From Ramlibacter tataouinensis (GTDB taxonomy: Bacteria; Pseudomonadota; Gammaproteobacteria; Burkholderiales; Burkholderiaceae_C): a stretch of 64,000 bases of DNA. Location of the stretch: the NCBI RefSeq assembly GCF_001580455.1, contig NZ_CP010951.1, positions 434,001 to 498,000 of the forward strand, given 5' to 3'. The notes under the pieces were generated by a model, which saw nothing but the letters and a program-made list of their open reading frames with translations, was not told the DNA's origin and made no database searches. This document shows positions 8,874-17,174 of the stretch, piece after piece. The position numbers and the translations under genes are program-made. Positions within the stretch are counted from its first letter, which is position 1. Each line of letters starts with the position of its first letter.

Positions 8874-10112
8874 ATGAGCCAGCACCAGGCCTTGCGCTTG
8901 CACGTGCCGGAGCCCAGCGGGCGTCCCGGCTGCGCAACGGACTTCTCCTATCTCCACATCTCTCCCGCCGGCGCCGTTCGCCGTCCAGAGATCCAGACGA
9001 CGGCCGCCGACACCAACGACCTTGCCTATGGCTTGATCCGTGTGCTGGACGAAGACGGCCAGGCCGTCGGCCCCTGGGCGCCGACCGACCTGGACGCCAT
9101 GCGGCTGCGCAAGGGCCTGCGCGCCATGATGAAGACACGCATCTTCGACGCCCGCATGCTGATCGCGCAGCGGCAGAAGAAGCTTTCCTTCTACATGCAG
9201 AGCCTCGGCGAGGAGGCCATCGGCAGCGCGCACTCCTTCGCGCTGGAGCCGGGCGACATGTGCTTCCCCACCTATCGCCAGCAGAGCCTGCTGCTCGCGC
9301 GCGACGACATCCCGATGTGGGAAATGATGTGCCAGCTCATGAGCAACGAGCGCGATCCGATGCGCGGGCGCCAGTTGCCGGTGATGTACTCGTACAAGCG
9401 CGCGGGCTTCTTCAGCATCTCGGGCAACCTCGCGACCCAGTACATCCAGGCGGTGGGCTGGGGCATGGCTTCGGCGATCAAGGGCGACACCAAGATCGCC
9501 TCGGCCTGGATCGGCGACGGCGCCACCGCCGAGGCCGACTTCCACACCGCGTTGACCTTCGCGCACGTGTACCGCGCGCCGGTGATCCTCAACGTGGTGA
9601 ACAACCAGTGGGCGATCTCGACCTTCCAGGCGATCGCCGGCGGCGAGCAGACCACCTTCGCCGCGCGCGGCGTCGGCTGCGGCATCGCCTCGCTGCGGGT
9701 GGACGGCAACGACTTCCTCGCGGTGTACGCGGCCTCGCGCTGGGCCGCCGAGCGCGCGCGCAGCAACCTCGGCCCGACGCTGATCGAATGGGTCAGCTAC
9801 CGGGGCGGTCCGCATTCCACCTCGGACGACCCCTCCAAGTACCGCCCCGCCGACGACTGGCAGCGCTTCCCGCTGGGCGATCCGATCGCGCGACTCAAGC
9901 AGCACCTGATCCGGCTCGGCGAATGGTCCGAAGCGCAGCACGAGCAGGCGCAGAAGGAACTCGAGGCCGAAGTGGCCGCGGCCCAGAAGGAGGCCGAGAG
10001 CTACGGCACGCTGCTGGACGGCCACATCCCGAGCCCGGCCGGGATGTTCGAGGACGTCTACAAGGACATGCCGGAGCACCTGCGCCGGCAGCGCCAGGAA
10101 CTGGGAGTCTGA
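8874..10112 (+). CDS. bkdA1: Branched-chain 2-oxoacid dehydrogenase E1 alpha subunit
   Basis: 412 residues, the length of Pseudomonas BkdA1. The N-terminal LRLHVPEPSGRPG block, ISGNLATQ, thiamine diphosphate motif GDGATAEADFH...NVVNNQWAIS, and the phosphorylation-loop-like YRGGPHSTSDDPSKYRP are all typical of BkdA1 rather than pyruvate dehydrogenase E1 alpha. With E1 beta it decarboxylates the 2-oxoacids of Val, Leu and Ile. The ATG at 8874 follows GAAGGAAGG. It is the first gene of a four-gene operon (next start 3 nt after the stop). No BkdR (Lrp-type) regulator gene adjoins it, unlike the Pseudomonas arrangement. Confidence 0.95.
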   Translation: MSQHQALRLHVPEPSGRPGCATDFSYLHISPAGAVRRPEIQTTAADTNDLAYGLIRVLDEDGQAVGPWAPTDLDAMRLRKGLRAMMKTRIFDARMLIAQRQKKLSFYMQSLGEEAIGSAHSFALEPGDMCFPTYRQQSLLLARDDIPMWEMMCQLMSNERDPMRGRQLPVMYSYKRAGFFSISGNLATQYIQAVGWGMASAIKGDTKIASAWIGDGATAEADFHTALTFAHVYRAPVILNVVNNQWAISTFQAIAGGEQTTFAARGVGCGIASLRVDGNDFLAVYAASRWAAERARSNLGPTLIEWVSYRGGPHSTSDDPSKYRPADDWQRFPLGDPIARLKQHLIRLGEWSEAQHEQAQKELEAEVAAAQKEAESYGTLLDGHIPSPAGMFEDVYKDMPEHLRRQRQELGV

Positions 10113-10115
10113 GCC

Positions 10116-11177
10116 ATGCTGACCAAGGTCAAATCTGAAACCGCGGCGCAGGCCGAGATGAAGTCCGTGCCCATGACCATGATCCAGGCGCTGCGCTCGG
10201 CGATGGACGTGATGATGGAGCGCGACGACAACGTGGTCGTGTTCGGCCAGGACGTGGGCTACTTCGGCGGCGTGTTCCGCGTCACCGAGGGACTGCAGGC
10301 CAAGTACGGCAAGTCGCGCTGCTTCGACGCGCCGATCTCCGAAGGCGGCATCGTCGGCGCCGCCGTCGGCATGGGCGCCTACGGACTGCGGCCGGTGGTG
10401 GAGATCCAGTTCGCCGACTACTTCTATCCGGCCTCCGACCAGATCGTGTCGGAAGCGGCGCGGCTGCGCTACCGTTCCGCCGGCGACTTCACCGCGCCCA
10501 TGACCATCCGCATGCCCTGCGGCGGCGGCATCTACGGCGGCCAGACGCACAGCCAGAGTCCGGAGGCGCTGTTCACGCACGTGTGCGGCATCCGCACCGT
10601 GATGCCGAGCAATCCCTATGACGCCAAGGGCCTGCTGATCGCCTCGATCGAGAATGACGACCCGGTCATCTTCCTGGAGCCCAAGCGCCTGTACAACGGC
10701 CCGTTCGACGGCCACCACGACCGGCCGGTGGTGCCCTGGTCCAAGCACGAGATGGGCAACGTGCCCGAGGGCTACTACCAGGTGCCGCTGGAGTCGGCGG
10801 CGGTGTTCCGCCCGGGCAAGGACCTCACGGTGCTGGCCTACGGCACCATGGTCTGGGTCAGCGAATGCGCCGCGCGCGAAACCGGCATCGACGCCGAGGT
10901 CATCGACCTGCGCTCGATCTGGCCGCTCGACCTGGACACCATCGTCAACTCGGTGAAGAAGACCGGACGCTGCGTGGTGGTGCACGAAGCCACGCGCACC
11001 AGCGGCTTCGGCGCGGAACTCGTGTCGCTGGTGCAGGAGAACTGCTTCTACCACCTGGAGGCGCCGATCGAGCGCGTCGCCGGTTGGGACACGCCCTATC
11101 CGCATGCGCAGGAGTGGGCCTATTTCCCCGGTCCCGAGCGCGTGGGCGCCGCGATGAAGCGCGTGATGGAGGGTTGA
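10116..11177 (+). CDS. bkdA2: Branched-chain 2-oxoacid dehydrogenase E1 beta subunit
   Basis: 353 residues with the transketolase pyrimidine-binding domain (FGQDVGYFGGVFRVTEGL, then DAPISEGGIVGAAVGMGAYGL) and the C-terminal transketolase domain (LTVLAYGTMVW, IDLRSIWPLD, TGRCVVVHEATRTSGFGAEL). The glutamate that activates thiamine is in the first block. It pairs with the alpha subunit as an alpha2-beta2 E1. It starts 3 nt after bkdA1 and ends 3 nt before bkdB, so the operon is tightly coupled. Confidence 0.95.
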   Translation: MLTKVKSETAAQAEMKSVPMTMIQALRSAMDVMMERDDNVVVFGQDVGYFGGVFRVTEGLQAKYGKSRCFDAPISEGGIVGAAVGMGAYGLRPVVEIQFADYFYPASDQIVSEAARLRYRSAGDFTAPMTIRMPCGGGIYGGQTHSQSPEALFTHVCGIRTVMPSNPYDAKGLLIASIENDDPVIFLEPKRLYNGPFDGHHDRPVVPWSKHEMGNVPEGYYQVPLESAAVFRPGKDLTVLAYGTMVWVSECAARETGIDAEVIDLRSIWPLDLDTIVNSVKKTGRCVVVHEATRTSGFGAELVSLVQENCFYHLEAPIERVAGWDTPYPHAQEWAYFPGPERVGAAMKRVMEG

Positions 11178-11180
11178 GCG

Positions 11181-12524
11181 ATGGGTACTTATGTCATTCG
11201 CACGCCCGACATCGGCGAGGGAATTGCCGAAGTGGAACTGGTTGCCTGGCACGTGAAGCCCGGCGACATGGTGAAAGAAGACCAGGTGCTGGCCGATGTC
11301 ATGACCGACAAGGCCACGGTCGAGATCCCCTCGCCGGTGACCGGCAAAGTGATGGAACTGGTGGGCGAGGTGGGACAGCAGGTCGCGGTGGGCAGTGACC
11401 TGATCCGGTTGGAGGTGGAAGGTGCTGGAAACGTGAAGGCGGGGGCGGTGGCTGCTGCCGCGGCCGCACCGGCGGCCCAGCGCCCCCACCCTAACCCTCC
11501 CCCGGAAGGGGAGGGAACGGGGACCGCTCCTCCCCGGGAGATGGAGGCAGCAAAGACTGACTCCCTCCCCCACCGGGGGAGGGCCGGGGTGGGGGCGCTC
11601 GAGCGTCCACCCACAAGTGCCCCCGTCGCCCAGCGCGCCCCCGGCGAGAAGCCCATCGCTTCCCCCGCCGTGCGCCGCCGCGCCTGGGAACTGGGCATCG
11701 AACTGCAGTTCGTCCATGGCAGCGGCCCCGCCGGCAAGATCACGCACGAGGACCTGGACGTCTACCTCGCCTCGCGCGGCCAGCCCATGGCGGGGCGCGC
11801 CGCTGCCACCGCTTATGCGCAGCGCAGCGGCGAGACCGAAGTGCCGGTGATCGGCCTGCGCCGCAAGATCGCGCAGAAGATGCAGGAGGCCAAGCGCCGC
11901 ATCCCGCACTTCAGCTATGTCGAGGAAATCGATGTCACCGAGCTGGAAGCACTGCGCGCGCGGCTGAATGCCAAGTACGCCGCCGAACGCGGCAAGCTGA
12001 CCGTGCTGCCGCTGCTGGCCCGCGCGGTGGTGCTGGCGGTGCGCGACTTCCCGCAGATGAACGCGCGCTTCGACGACGACGCGGGCGTGGTCACGCGCTA
12101 CAACCCGGTGCACCTGGGGCTGGCGGCGCAGACGCCCTCGGGCCTGATGGTGCCGGTGATGCGCCATGCCGAGACCCTGGACCTGTGGGACAGCGCCCGC
12201 GAGATCGCGCGCCTGGCCGAAGCGGCGCGCACCGGCAAGGCGGCGCGCGACGAACTGAGCGGCTCGACCATCACCATCACCAGCCTGGGTGCGCTGGGCG
12301 GCATCGTCACCACGCCTGTGATCAACCATCCTGAGGTCGCGATCATCGGCGTCAACCGCATCGTCGAGCGGCCCATGTTCCGCAACGGCCTGGTGGTGGC
12401 TCGGCAGATGATGAACCTGTCGTCCTCGTTCGACCACCGCGTGGTCGACGGCATGGACGCGGCGGAATTCATCCAGGCGATCCGCGCGCTGCTGGAAGCG
12501 CCAGCCATGCTGTTCGTGGAGTAG
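11181..12524 (+). CDS. bkdB: Branched-chain 2-oxoacid dehydrogenase E2 (dihydrolipoyl acyltransferase)
   Basis: 447 residues. A single lipoyl domain (1-80) has the lipoylated Lys44 in MTDKATVEIPSP. A linker (about 85-155) is followed by the peripheral-subunit-binding domain (ASPAVRRRAWELGIEL, near 157-190) and the catalytic domain, ending in the CoA-acyltransferase motif with His419 and Asp423 (FDHRVVDG). The linker is odd: instead of a plain Ala/Pro hinge it carries residues (about 100-140) encoded by a REP-like inverted pair, giving blocks such as QRPHPNPPPEGEG and LPHRGRAGVGALE. The reading frame stays open across it, so the enzyme is probably functional with a longer hinge. Confidence 0.95.
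   Translation: MGTYVIRTPDIGEGIAEVELVAWHVKPGDMVKEDQVLADVMTDKATVEIPSPVTGKVMELVGEVGQQVAVGSDLIRLEVEGAGNVKAGAVAAAAAAPAAQRPHPNPPPEGEGTGTAPPREMEAAKTDSLPHRGRAGVGALERPPTSAPVAQRAPGEKPIASPAVRRRAWELGIELQFVHGSGPAGKITHEDLDVYLASRGQPMAGRAAATAYAQRSGETEVPVIGLRRKIAQKMQEAKRRIPHFSYVEEIDVTELEALRARLNAKYAAERGKLTVLPLLARAVVLAVRDFPQMNARFDDDAGVVTRYNPVHLGLAAQTPSGLMVPVMRHAETLDLWDSAREIARLAEAARTGKAARDELSGSTITITSLGALGGIVTTPVINHPEVAIIGVNRIVERPMFRNGLVVARQMMNLSSSFDHRVVDGMDAAEFIQAIRALLEAPAMLFVE
11480..11598. repeat. REP-like inverted pair inserted in frame in bkdB
   Basis: Unit 1 (11480-11515) starts GCGCCCCCACCC and ends in a CCCTCCCC/GGGGAGGG hairpin. Unit 2 (11563-11598) is its inverse, with a CCCTCCCCC/GGGGGAGGG hairpin and ending in GGGTGGGGGCGC. 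The outer 12 bp arms (11480-11491 and 11587-11598) are exact complements. The units match those at 7055-7144 but with the pair orientation reversed. The element is fully translated. Confidence 0.8.
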
Positions 12525-12528
12525 CGCG

Positions 12529-13923
12529 ATGAGGACGCTCACGACAACGCTGCTGGTGATCGGCGGCGGCCCGGCCGGCTATGTGGCCGGCATACGCGCG
12601 GCCCAGCTGGGCGTGCAGACCATCGTGGTCGAAGGCGAAAAGCTCGGCGGCACCTGCCTGAACATCGGCTGCATCCCGTCGAAGGCGATGATCCACGCAG
12701 CCGACGAGTTCGAGAAGGCCCGCCACTGGGCCAACCATTCGCCGCTGGGCATCCAGGTGCAGTCCGCCGCGATCGACATCGCCCGCACGGTGAAGTGGAA
12801 GGACGGCATCGTGCAGCGCCTCACCGGCGGCGTCGGCGTGCTGCTCAAGCGCGCCGGCGCGCAGGTGATCGAGGGCTGGGCGACCGTCCTCGACGGCAAG
12901 AGCGTGGAGGTGCGCACTGCGCAGGAGACGCTGCGCATCCAGTGCCAGCATCTCGTGATCGCGACCGGCTCGATCGCGACCGAGCTGCCCAACCTGCCCT
13001 TCGGCGGGGCGGTGATCTCCTCGACCGAGGCGCTCGCGCCGGCGGCGCTGCCCAAGCGCCTGGTGGTGGTGGGCGCCGGCTACATCGGCCTCGAACTGGG
13101 AATGGCCTACCGCAAGCTCGGATGCGAAGTGACGGTGGTCGAAATGACCGAGCGCGTGCTGCCCACCTACGACGAGGAACTGACGCGTCCGGTGTTGGCC
13201 GCTCTGAAGAAACGCGGCGTGGTCCTGCACCTGGATTGCAGCGTCGAGGGCCTCGACGAGGGTGGCAAGGCGCTGCGCGTGCGCAGCAGCAACGCCGATG
13301 AATTCGCCCTGCCCGCCGACCAGGTGCTGGTGGCCGCGGGCCGCCGCCCGCGCACCGAGGGCTTCGGCCTGGAGAACCTGCGGCTGGACATGGCGGGCCG
13401 GGCGGTCAAGGTCGATGACCAGTGCCGCAGCTCGATGCGCGACGTCTGGGCCATCGGCGACGTGAGCGGCGAGCCCATGCTGGCGCACCGAGGGATGGCC
13501 CAGGGCGAGATGGTCGCCGAGATCATCGCCGGCCACCGGCGTCGCTTCGCGCCCGCGGCGATCCCGGCCATTTGCTTCACCGACCCGGAAGTGGTGGTAG
13601 CCGGTCTCTCACCCAGCCAGGCCGAAGAAGCCGGGCTGGACTGCATCCAGGCGGCGTTCCCCTTCAGCGCCAACGGGCGCGCCATGACGCTGGAGTCCAC
13701 CGATGGCTTCGTGCGCGTCGTGGCCCGCCGCGACAACCATCTGATCGTCGGCTGGCAGGCGGTCGGACGTGCCGTGTCGGAACTGGCGGCGGCGTTCTCG
13801 CAATCGATCGAGATGGGGGCGCGCCTGGAGGACGTGGGCGGAACGATCCATGCACATCCGACGCTGGGTGAGGCGGTGCAGGAGGCAGCGCTGCGGGCGT
13901 TGGGGCAGGCGCTGCATATCTGA
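12529..13923 (+). CDS. lpdV: Dihydrolipoyl dehydrogenase (E3) of the branched-chain complex
   Basis: 464 residues of the pyridine nucleotide-disulfide oxidoreductase family: FAD-binding GGGPAGYVAG (12-21), redox-active Cys43 and Cys48 in GGTCLNIGCIPSK, NAD-binding GAGYIGLELG (about 182-191), second FAD motif WAIGDVSGEPMLAH, and the C-terminal catalytic His in HAHPTLGEA. It reoxidises dihydrolipoyl-E2 with NAD+. It starts 4 nt after bkdB and is the last gene before a strong terminator, matching lpdV of the Pseudomonas bkd operon. Confidence 0.94.
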   Translation: MRTLTTTLLVIGGGPAGYVAGIRAAQLGVQTIVVEGEKLGGTCLNIGCIPSKAMIHAADEFEKARHWANHSPLGIQVQSAAIDIARTVKWKDGIVQRLTGGVGVLLKRAGAQVIEGWATVLDGKSVEVRTAQETLRIQCQHLVIATGSIATELPNLPFGGAVISSTEALAPAALPKRLVVVGAGYIGLELGMAYRKLGCEVTVVEMTERVLPTYDEELTRPVLAALKKRGVVLHLDCSVEGLDEGGKALRVRSSNADEFALPADQVLVAAGRRPRTEGFGLENLRLDMAGRAVKVDDQCRSSMRDVWAIGDVSGEPMLAHRGMAQGEMVAEIIAGHRRRFAPAAIPAICFTDPEVVVAGLSPSQAEEAGLDCIQAAFPFSANGRAMTLESTDGFVRVVARRDNHLIVGWQAVGRAVSELAAAFSQSIEMGARLEDVGGTIHAHPTLGEAVQEAALRALGQALHI

Positions 13924-13970
13924 GTCGTTGGAACTGCTTCAGGAACTAGCAGTCAAGAGGTCCCCACACC

Positions 13971-14005
13971 AAAGAGAGCTCGCAATTTGTGAGCTCTCTT
14001 TTTTT
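13971..14005 (+). terminator. Rho-independent terminator of the bkd operon
   Basis: AAAGAGAGCTC (13971-13981) pairs perfectly with GAGCTCTCTTT (13991-14001) across a 9 nt loop, running into a tract of seven T. It lies 48 bp after lpdV. It is the clearest intrinsic terminator in the window. Confidence 0.92.
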
Positions 14006-14081
14006 GACCACGATCAGGATCGATCAAAGCCGCGGACTTGCCATTGCTCGTGAGCCGATGGACGAGCGTGCGGGAAGAGCG

Positions 14082-14225
14082 TCAGTTCGGTCCGCCAAAG
14101 TCACGCGGGTACTTTTCGTAGTACGGATTCGGCGTGTAGCTTTGGACGGCCGAGCAGGCGATCAGTGCCAGCAGCGCGGCTGCAACGGCAACAAGGCGCA
14201 GTGTCGAAGACATCACAAGGCGCAT
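14082..14225 (-). CDS. Small predicted lipoprotein, 47 residues
   Basis: A 48-codon frame reading MRLVMSSTLRLVA at the start, a hydrophobic core and the lipobox LIAC (Cys24), followed by a 23-residue tail SAVQSYTPNPYYEKYPRD that ends FGGPN. A GGAAAAG ribosome site precedes the ATG. A Lol-exported small lipoprotein is the simplest reading. The gene is antisense to nothing and fills the gap between the bkd terminator and the methyltransferase gene, which is divergent from it. Function unknown. Confidence 0.65.
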   Translation of the reverse strand: MRLVMSSTLRLVAVAAALLALIACSAVQSYTPNPYYEKYPRDFGGPN

Positions 14226-14294
14226 GAGCTTTTCCGTTGTGAGGGCGCGCGCATGATAGGCGAGAACCCACGGGCGCGGGCTTGGGAGTCAGCA

Positions 14295-14798
14295 ATGTCA
14301 AGCGATGAGCGCAACGAGAGAGCAAGGGCCGGCACAGCGCCGGAGGCCGCGAACCTCGGAATGATGCGGCCGCCTTGGATCTACCTGGGCGCCATCGTCC
14401 TGGGCCTGTTGCTTCATTTCGCCTGGCCCGTCCGGCTCTTGACTCCGGCTTTGAGCGTGCCGCTAGGGGTCTTTGCCGTGCTGGTCGCCGTCGCGCTATT
14501 CGTCTCTGCGGTGCGCACGTTTCGCAGCGCCGGCACACCCGTTCCTGGCAACCTTCCCACCACCGCGATCGTCCGCACCGGGCCCTATCGCTGGAGCCGC
14601 AATCCCATCTACCTGGCCTTCTCGCTGCTCCAGCTCGGGATCGCGGTCTGGGTCAACAGCCTCTGGCTGCTCATCACCCTCGTCCCGGCCGTGGTACTGA
14701 TGTCCCTGGTGGTCATTCCTCGCGAGGAGCGCTACCTCGAAGCCCGGTTCCCGTCGGATTACCTGGCCTACAAGTCTTCCGTGCGTCGCTGGCTATAG
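14295..14798 (+). CDS. Isoprenylcysteine carboxyl methyltransferase (ICMT)-family membrane protein
   Basis: 167 residues with about four membrane segments (residues 27-47, 52-72, 107-140) and the family signature IVRTGPYRWSRNPIYLAF followed by the C-terminal IPREERYLEARFPSDYLAYKSSVRRWL, which forms the S-adenosylmethionine pocket. Bacterial members are methyltransferases of unknown substrate. The ATG at 14295 gives a short charged N-terminus (SSDERNERARAG); an internal ATG at 14361 is an alternative. The gene stands alone, divergent from the 47-residue lipoprotein. Confidence 0.82.
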   Translation: MSSDERNERARAGTAPEAANLGMMRPPWIYLGAIVLGLLLHFAWPVRLLTPALSVPLGVFAVLVAVALFVSAVRTFRSAGTPVPGNLPTTAIVRTGPYRWSRNPIYLAFSLLQLGIAVWVNSLWLLITLVPAVVLMSLVVIPREERYLEARFPSDYLAYKSSVRRWL

Positions 14799-14894
14799 GC
14801 GCTGCAAGTCGAGGCAATTGTTACGCGAGTACCTAACTGCTGAGCTCGGGCTGTGCATAGGATGACTTGTCACTTTGTCTGGGAGGTCCCCAAT

Positions 14895-15257
14895 ATGAAC
14901 AAGACAGCCCTTCGCATGTCCCGCGCATTGGCGCTCACCGCGGCGGTGGCGCTCGCAGCGCAGACGCCGCTTGCGCAGGCCGAGATCGTCGACACCGACG
15001 CCCTGGCCGTTCCCAGCCAGGTGGAACTGGACCGGGCCAAGGTCCAGTCCTTCCTGGAGCGCGCCAACGTCAAGGAGCGCATGCAGGCCATGGGACTGAG
15101 CGGGCTGGTCGCAGCCGACCGCGTCGCGTCCTTGAGCGAGGCCGAAGTGCATGCGCTGGCCGAGCGCATCGACGGGCTGCCGGCAGGCGGCGCCCTCAGC
15201 CAGCAGGACTGGATCCTGATCCTGCTGGTGGTGCTCATCATCGTCATCGCGCTCTGA
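14895..15257 (+). CDS. PA2779-family small exported protein
   Basis: 120 residues: signal peptide (MNKTALRMSRALALTAAVAL, cleavage near AQAEIV), a short helical body (VKERMQAMGLSGLVAADRVASLSEAEV), and a C-terminal membrane anchor (WILILLVVLIIVIAL). This matches the PA2779 family, which nearly always precedes a PA2778-type cysteine peptidase, as here (8 nt gap). The start at 14895 follows GGGAGG; the ATG at 14853 would add an implausible N-terminus. Function unknown; the pair probably acts in the envelope. Confidence 0.85.
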   Translation: MNKTALRMSRALALTAAVALAAQTPLAQAEIVDTDALAVPSQVELDRAKVQSFLERANVKERMQAMGLSGLVAADRVASLSEAEVHALAERIDGLPAGGALSQQDWILILLVVLIIVIAL

Positions 15258-15265
15258 TCCTTTCC

Positions 15266-16222
15266 ATGTTCGGATCGCCGGCGCGCTGGCCGAAGCGCGT
15301 GCTGGCCAGCATCGCGCTCGCGCTCTCGGGATGCGCCACGGTCCCGGCACCGGATTACGGCCGGGGATTGCCGGCATCGCAGGCCGAACGGGTGGAGCTG
15401 TCGGCGGTGCCCTTCTTTCCCCAGGAGGACTACCAGTGCGGCCCCGCCGCCCTGGCCACGGTCCTGCAGAGTGCGGGCATCGCGCGCACCCCGGCGGAAC
15501 TGACTTCACAGGTCTACCTGCCACAACGACAGGGCAGCCTGCAGGTGGAACTGCTGGGGGCCTCGCGCCGGTCGGGCGCCGTGCCGTACGTCCTGCGCGG
15601 CCAGCCCGGCGACCTGCTGCGCGAAGTAGCCGCCGGCCACCCCGTGGTCGTGCTCCAGGACGTTGGCGGTCCGCTGCGGACGCAGTGGCACTACGCGGTC
15701 GTGGTGGGCTTCGACCTGGCCGGGAAGACCTTGCTGCTGCGCTCCGGCACCTTCCAGCGCCTGGTGATGAGCGTCGATGAATTCGATCGCAGCTGGGCCA
15801 AGGCCGAGCGCTGGGCCTTCGTCGCGCTGCCGCCCGATCGCCTGCCCGCCACCGCCAGCGAGACCGACTACGTGGCCGCCGCCGCGGACTTCGAACGCGT
15901 CTCGGCCGCGCTGGGGCCGGACGCCTACCGGACCGCCTTGCGCGCCTGGCCGAAGAACCTGTTCGCCAGACTGGCGCTGGGCAATGCGGCCTACCGCGCG
16001 CGGCAACTCGAACAGGCGCAGACGCAATACCGGCAGGCCACGCTGGACCATCCGGACTCCGGCGATGCCTGGAACAACCTCGCGCAGGTCCTGTTCGAGC
16101 AGAGCCGTCCCGATGAGGCCGCCGACGCCGCCCGGCGCGCCGTGGCCATCGGCGGCCCGCGCCTGGCCACTTATGCGGCCACGTTGCGCGCGGTCGCCAC
16201 GCCCGGCCCGGCATTGAAGTAG
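15266..16222 (+). CDS. PA2778-family lipoprotein cysteine peptidase with C-terminal TPR repeats
   Basis: 318 residues. The N-terminus ends in the lipobox ALSGC (Cys23). A C39-like papain fold follows: Cys58 in DYQCGPAALA and His142 in QWHYAVVVGF are the probable catalytic residues. The last 110 residues hold about two tetratricopeptide repeats (LFARLALGNAAYRARQLEQA, DAWNNLAQVLFEQSRPDEAA). Together with the upstream PA2779 partner it forms a conserved two-gene unit of unknown biological role; C39-like domains process or bind peptides (family knowledge). Confidence 0.86.
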   Translation: MFGSPARWPKRVLASIALALSGCATVPAPDYGRGLPASQAERVELSAVPFFPQEDYQCGPAALATVLQSAGIARTPAELTSQVYLPQRQGSLQVELLGASRRSGAVPYVLRGQPGDLLREVAAGHPVVVLQDVGGPLRTQWHYAVVVGFDLAGKTLLLRSGTFQRLVMSVDEFDRSWAKAERWAFVALPPDRLPATASETDYVAAAADFERVSAALGPDAYRTALRAWPKNLFARLALGNAAYRARQLEQAQTQYRQATLDHPDSGDAWNNLAQVLFEQSRPDEAADAARRAVAIGGPRLATYAATLRAVATPGPALK

Positions 16223-16352
16223 CCCGCGCCCCACCGGGGGCCGGGGCCGATTCATGCAAGCCCTGCAATAACGCATCAGGAAATTGCCATTTACAGCGGA
16301 CAAGGGTTGACTGAATACTCGACGGGAGTCGAACACACAAAAGGAGACCTCC

Positions 16353-17144
16353 ATGAAGAGCATCACTCGCCGCGGCGCATTGGCCACCGGCCTGACCGCC
16401 GCCGCCGTCACCGCGTCCTGCGGCACCACGGCGATGTCCTCCGCCAGCCGCCGGACACCGTTCCAGGTGGCAGGCGCCACCATCCCGATCGTCAACAGCG
16501 ACGAGGCCTTTCCGGTCCGCCGCATCTATTGCATCGGCCGCAACTACCGCGCGCACGCCTTGGAGATGGGCTCCAACCCGGACCGCGAGCCGCCCTTCTT
16601 CTTCCAGAAGCCCACCGACGCCATCCAGCATGTGCCTGCCGGCACGGTGGGGGACCACCCCTACCCCACGCTGACCAAGAACTACCACTACGAGGCCGAA
16701 CTGGTGGCGGTCCTGAGCAAGGGCGGCAAGAACATCCCGGTGGCCCAGGCGCTGGAGCATGTCTACGGCTACTCGCTGGGGCTGGACATGACGCGCCGCG
16801 ACCTGCAGCGCGCAATGGGCGACGAGAAGAAGCCCTGGGAGATCGGCAAGAGCTTCGACCACTCGGCCGTGATCGGCGCGGTGCACCGCGTGGCCCAGAC
16901 CGGCCACTTCACCAAGGGTGCGATCTGGCTCAAGGTGAACGGGCAGACCAAGCAGAACGCCAACCTGAACCAGATGATCTGGTCGGTGGCCGAGCAGATC
17001 AGCAAACTGTCCGAGGCCAACGAACTGTTCCCCGGCGACATCATCTACTCCGGAACGCCGGAGAACGTGGGCCCGGTCGTGCGCGGCGACCTGATCGAGA
17101 TGCACATCGACGGCTTGCCCAATCTGAGCGTGCGCATTGTCTGA
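16353..17144 (+). CDS. Fumarylacetoacetate hydrolase (FAH)-family protein with an export signal
   Basis: 263 residues. The FAH fold is clear: RRIYCIGRNYRAHALEMG, FFQKPTDAI, metal-binding Glu114 and Glu116 (YEAELV) with Asp145 (LGLDMTRRD), and GDIIYSGTPENVGPV near the end. Enzymes of this family cleave or tautomerise acylpyruvates with Mg2+, normally in the cytoplasm. Unusually, the first 30 residues (MKSITRRGALATGLTAAAVT, then ASC at 21-23) look like a twin-arginine signal with a lipobox. The start is fixed by AAAGGAGA upstream. If the signal works, the enzyme would be periplasmic. Confidence 0.86.
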   Translation: MKSITRRGALATGLTAAAVTASCGTTAMSSASRRTPFQVAGATIPIVNSDEAFPVRRIYCIGRNYRAHALEMGSNPDREPPFFFQKPTDAIQHVPAGTVGDHPYPTLTKNYHYEAELVAVLSKGGKNIPVAQALEHVYGYSLGLDMTRRDLQRAMGDEKKPWEIGKSFDHSAVIGAVHRVAQTGHFTKGAIWLKVNGQTKQNANLNQMIWSVAEQISKLSEANELFPGDIIYSGTPENVGPVVRGDLIEMHIDGLPNLSVRIV

Positions 17145-17150
17145 AGACAG

Positions 17151-17171
17151 GCGCCGGCGCCGGGCCGGCGC
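17151..17171. terminator. GC-only hairpin between convergent genes
   Basis: GCGCCGGC (17151-17158) and GCCGGCGC (17164-17171) form a perfect 8 bp stem with a 5 nt loop, between the FAH gene and the convergent DUF924 gene. There is no T-tract, so it is only a possible terminator. Confidence 0.35.
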
Positions 17172-17174
17172 GAT

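Noticed and set aside
11473..11640. Frameshift or assembly error in bkdB
   Set aside because: The unusual linker stays in one frame and is explained exactly by two repeat units; downstream domains are intact.
8778..12542. A 1254-residue open frame antisense to the bkd operon
   Set aside because: It is an artefact of GC-rich third positions on the other strand; His/Arg/Gln-rich composition without domains, while the plus strand holds four recognisable enzymes.
14793..17105. A 770-residue minus-strand open frame
   Set aside because: Covers four plus-strand genes with clear families; composition is that of a codon shadow.
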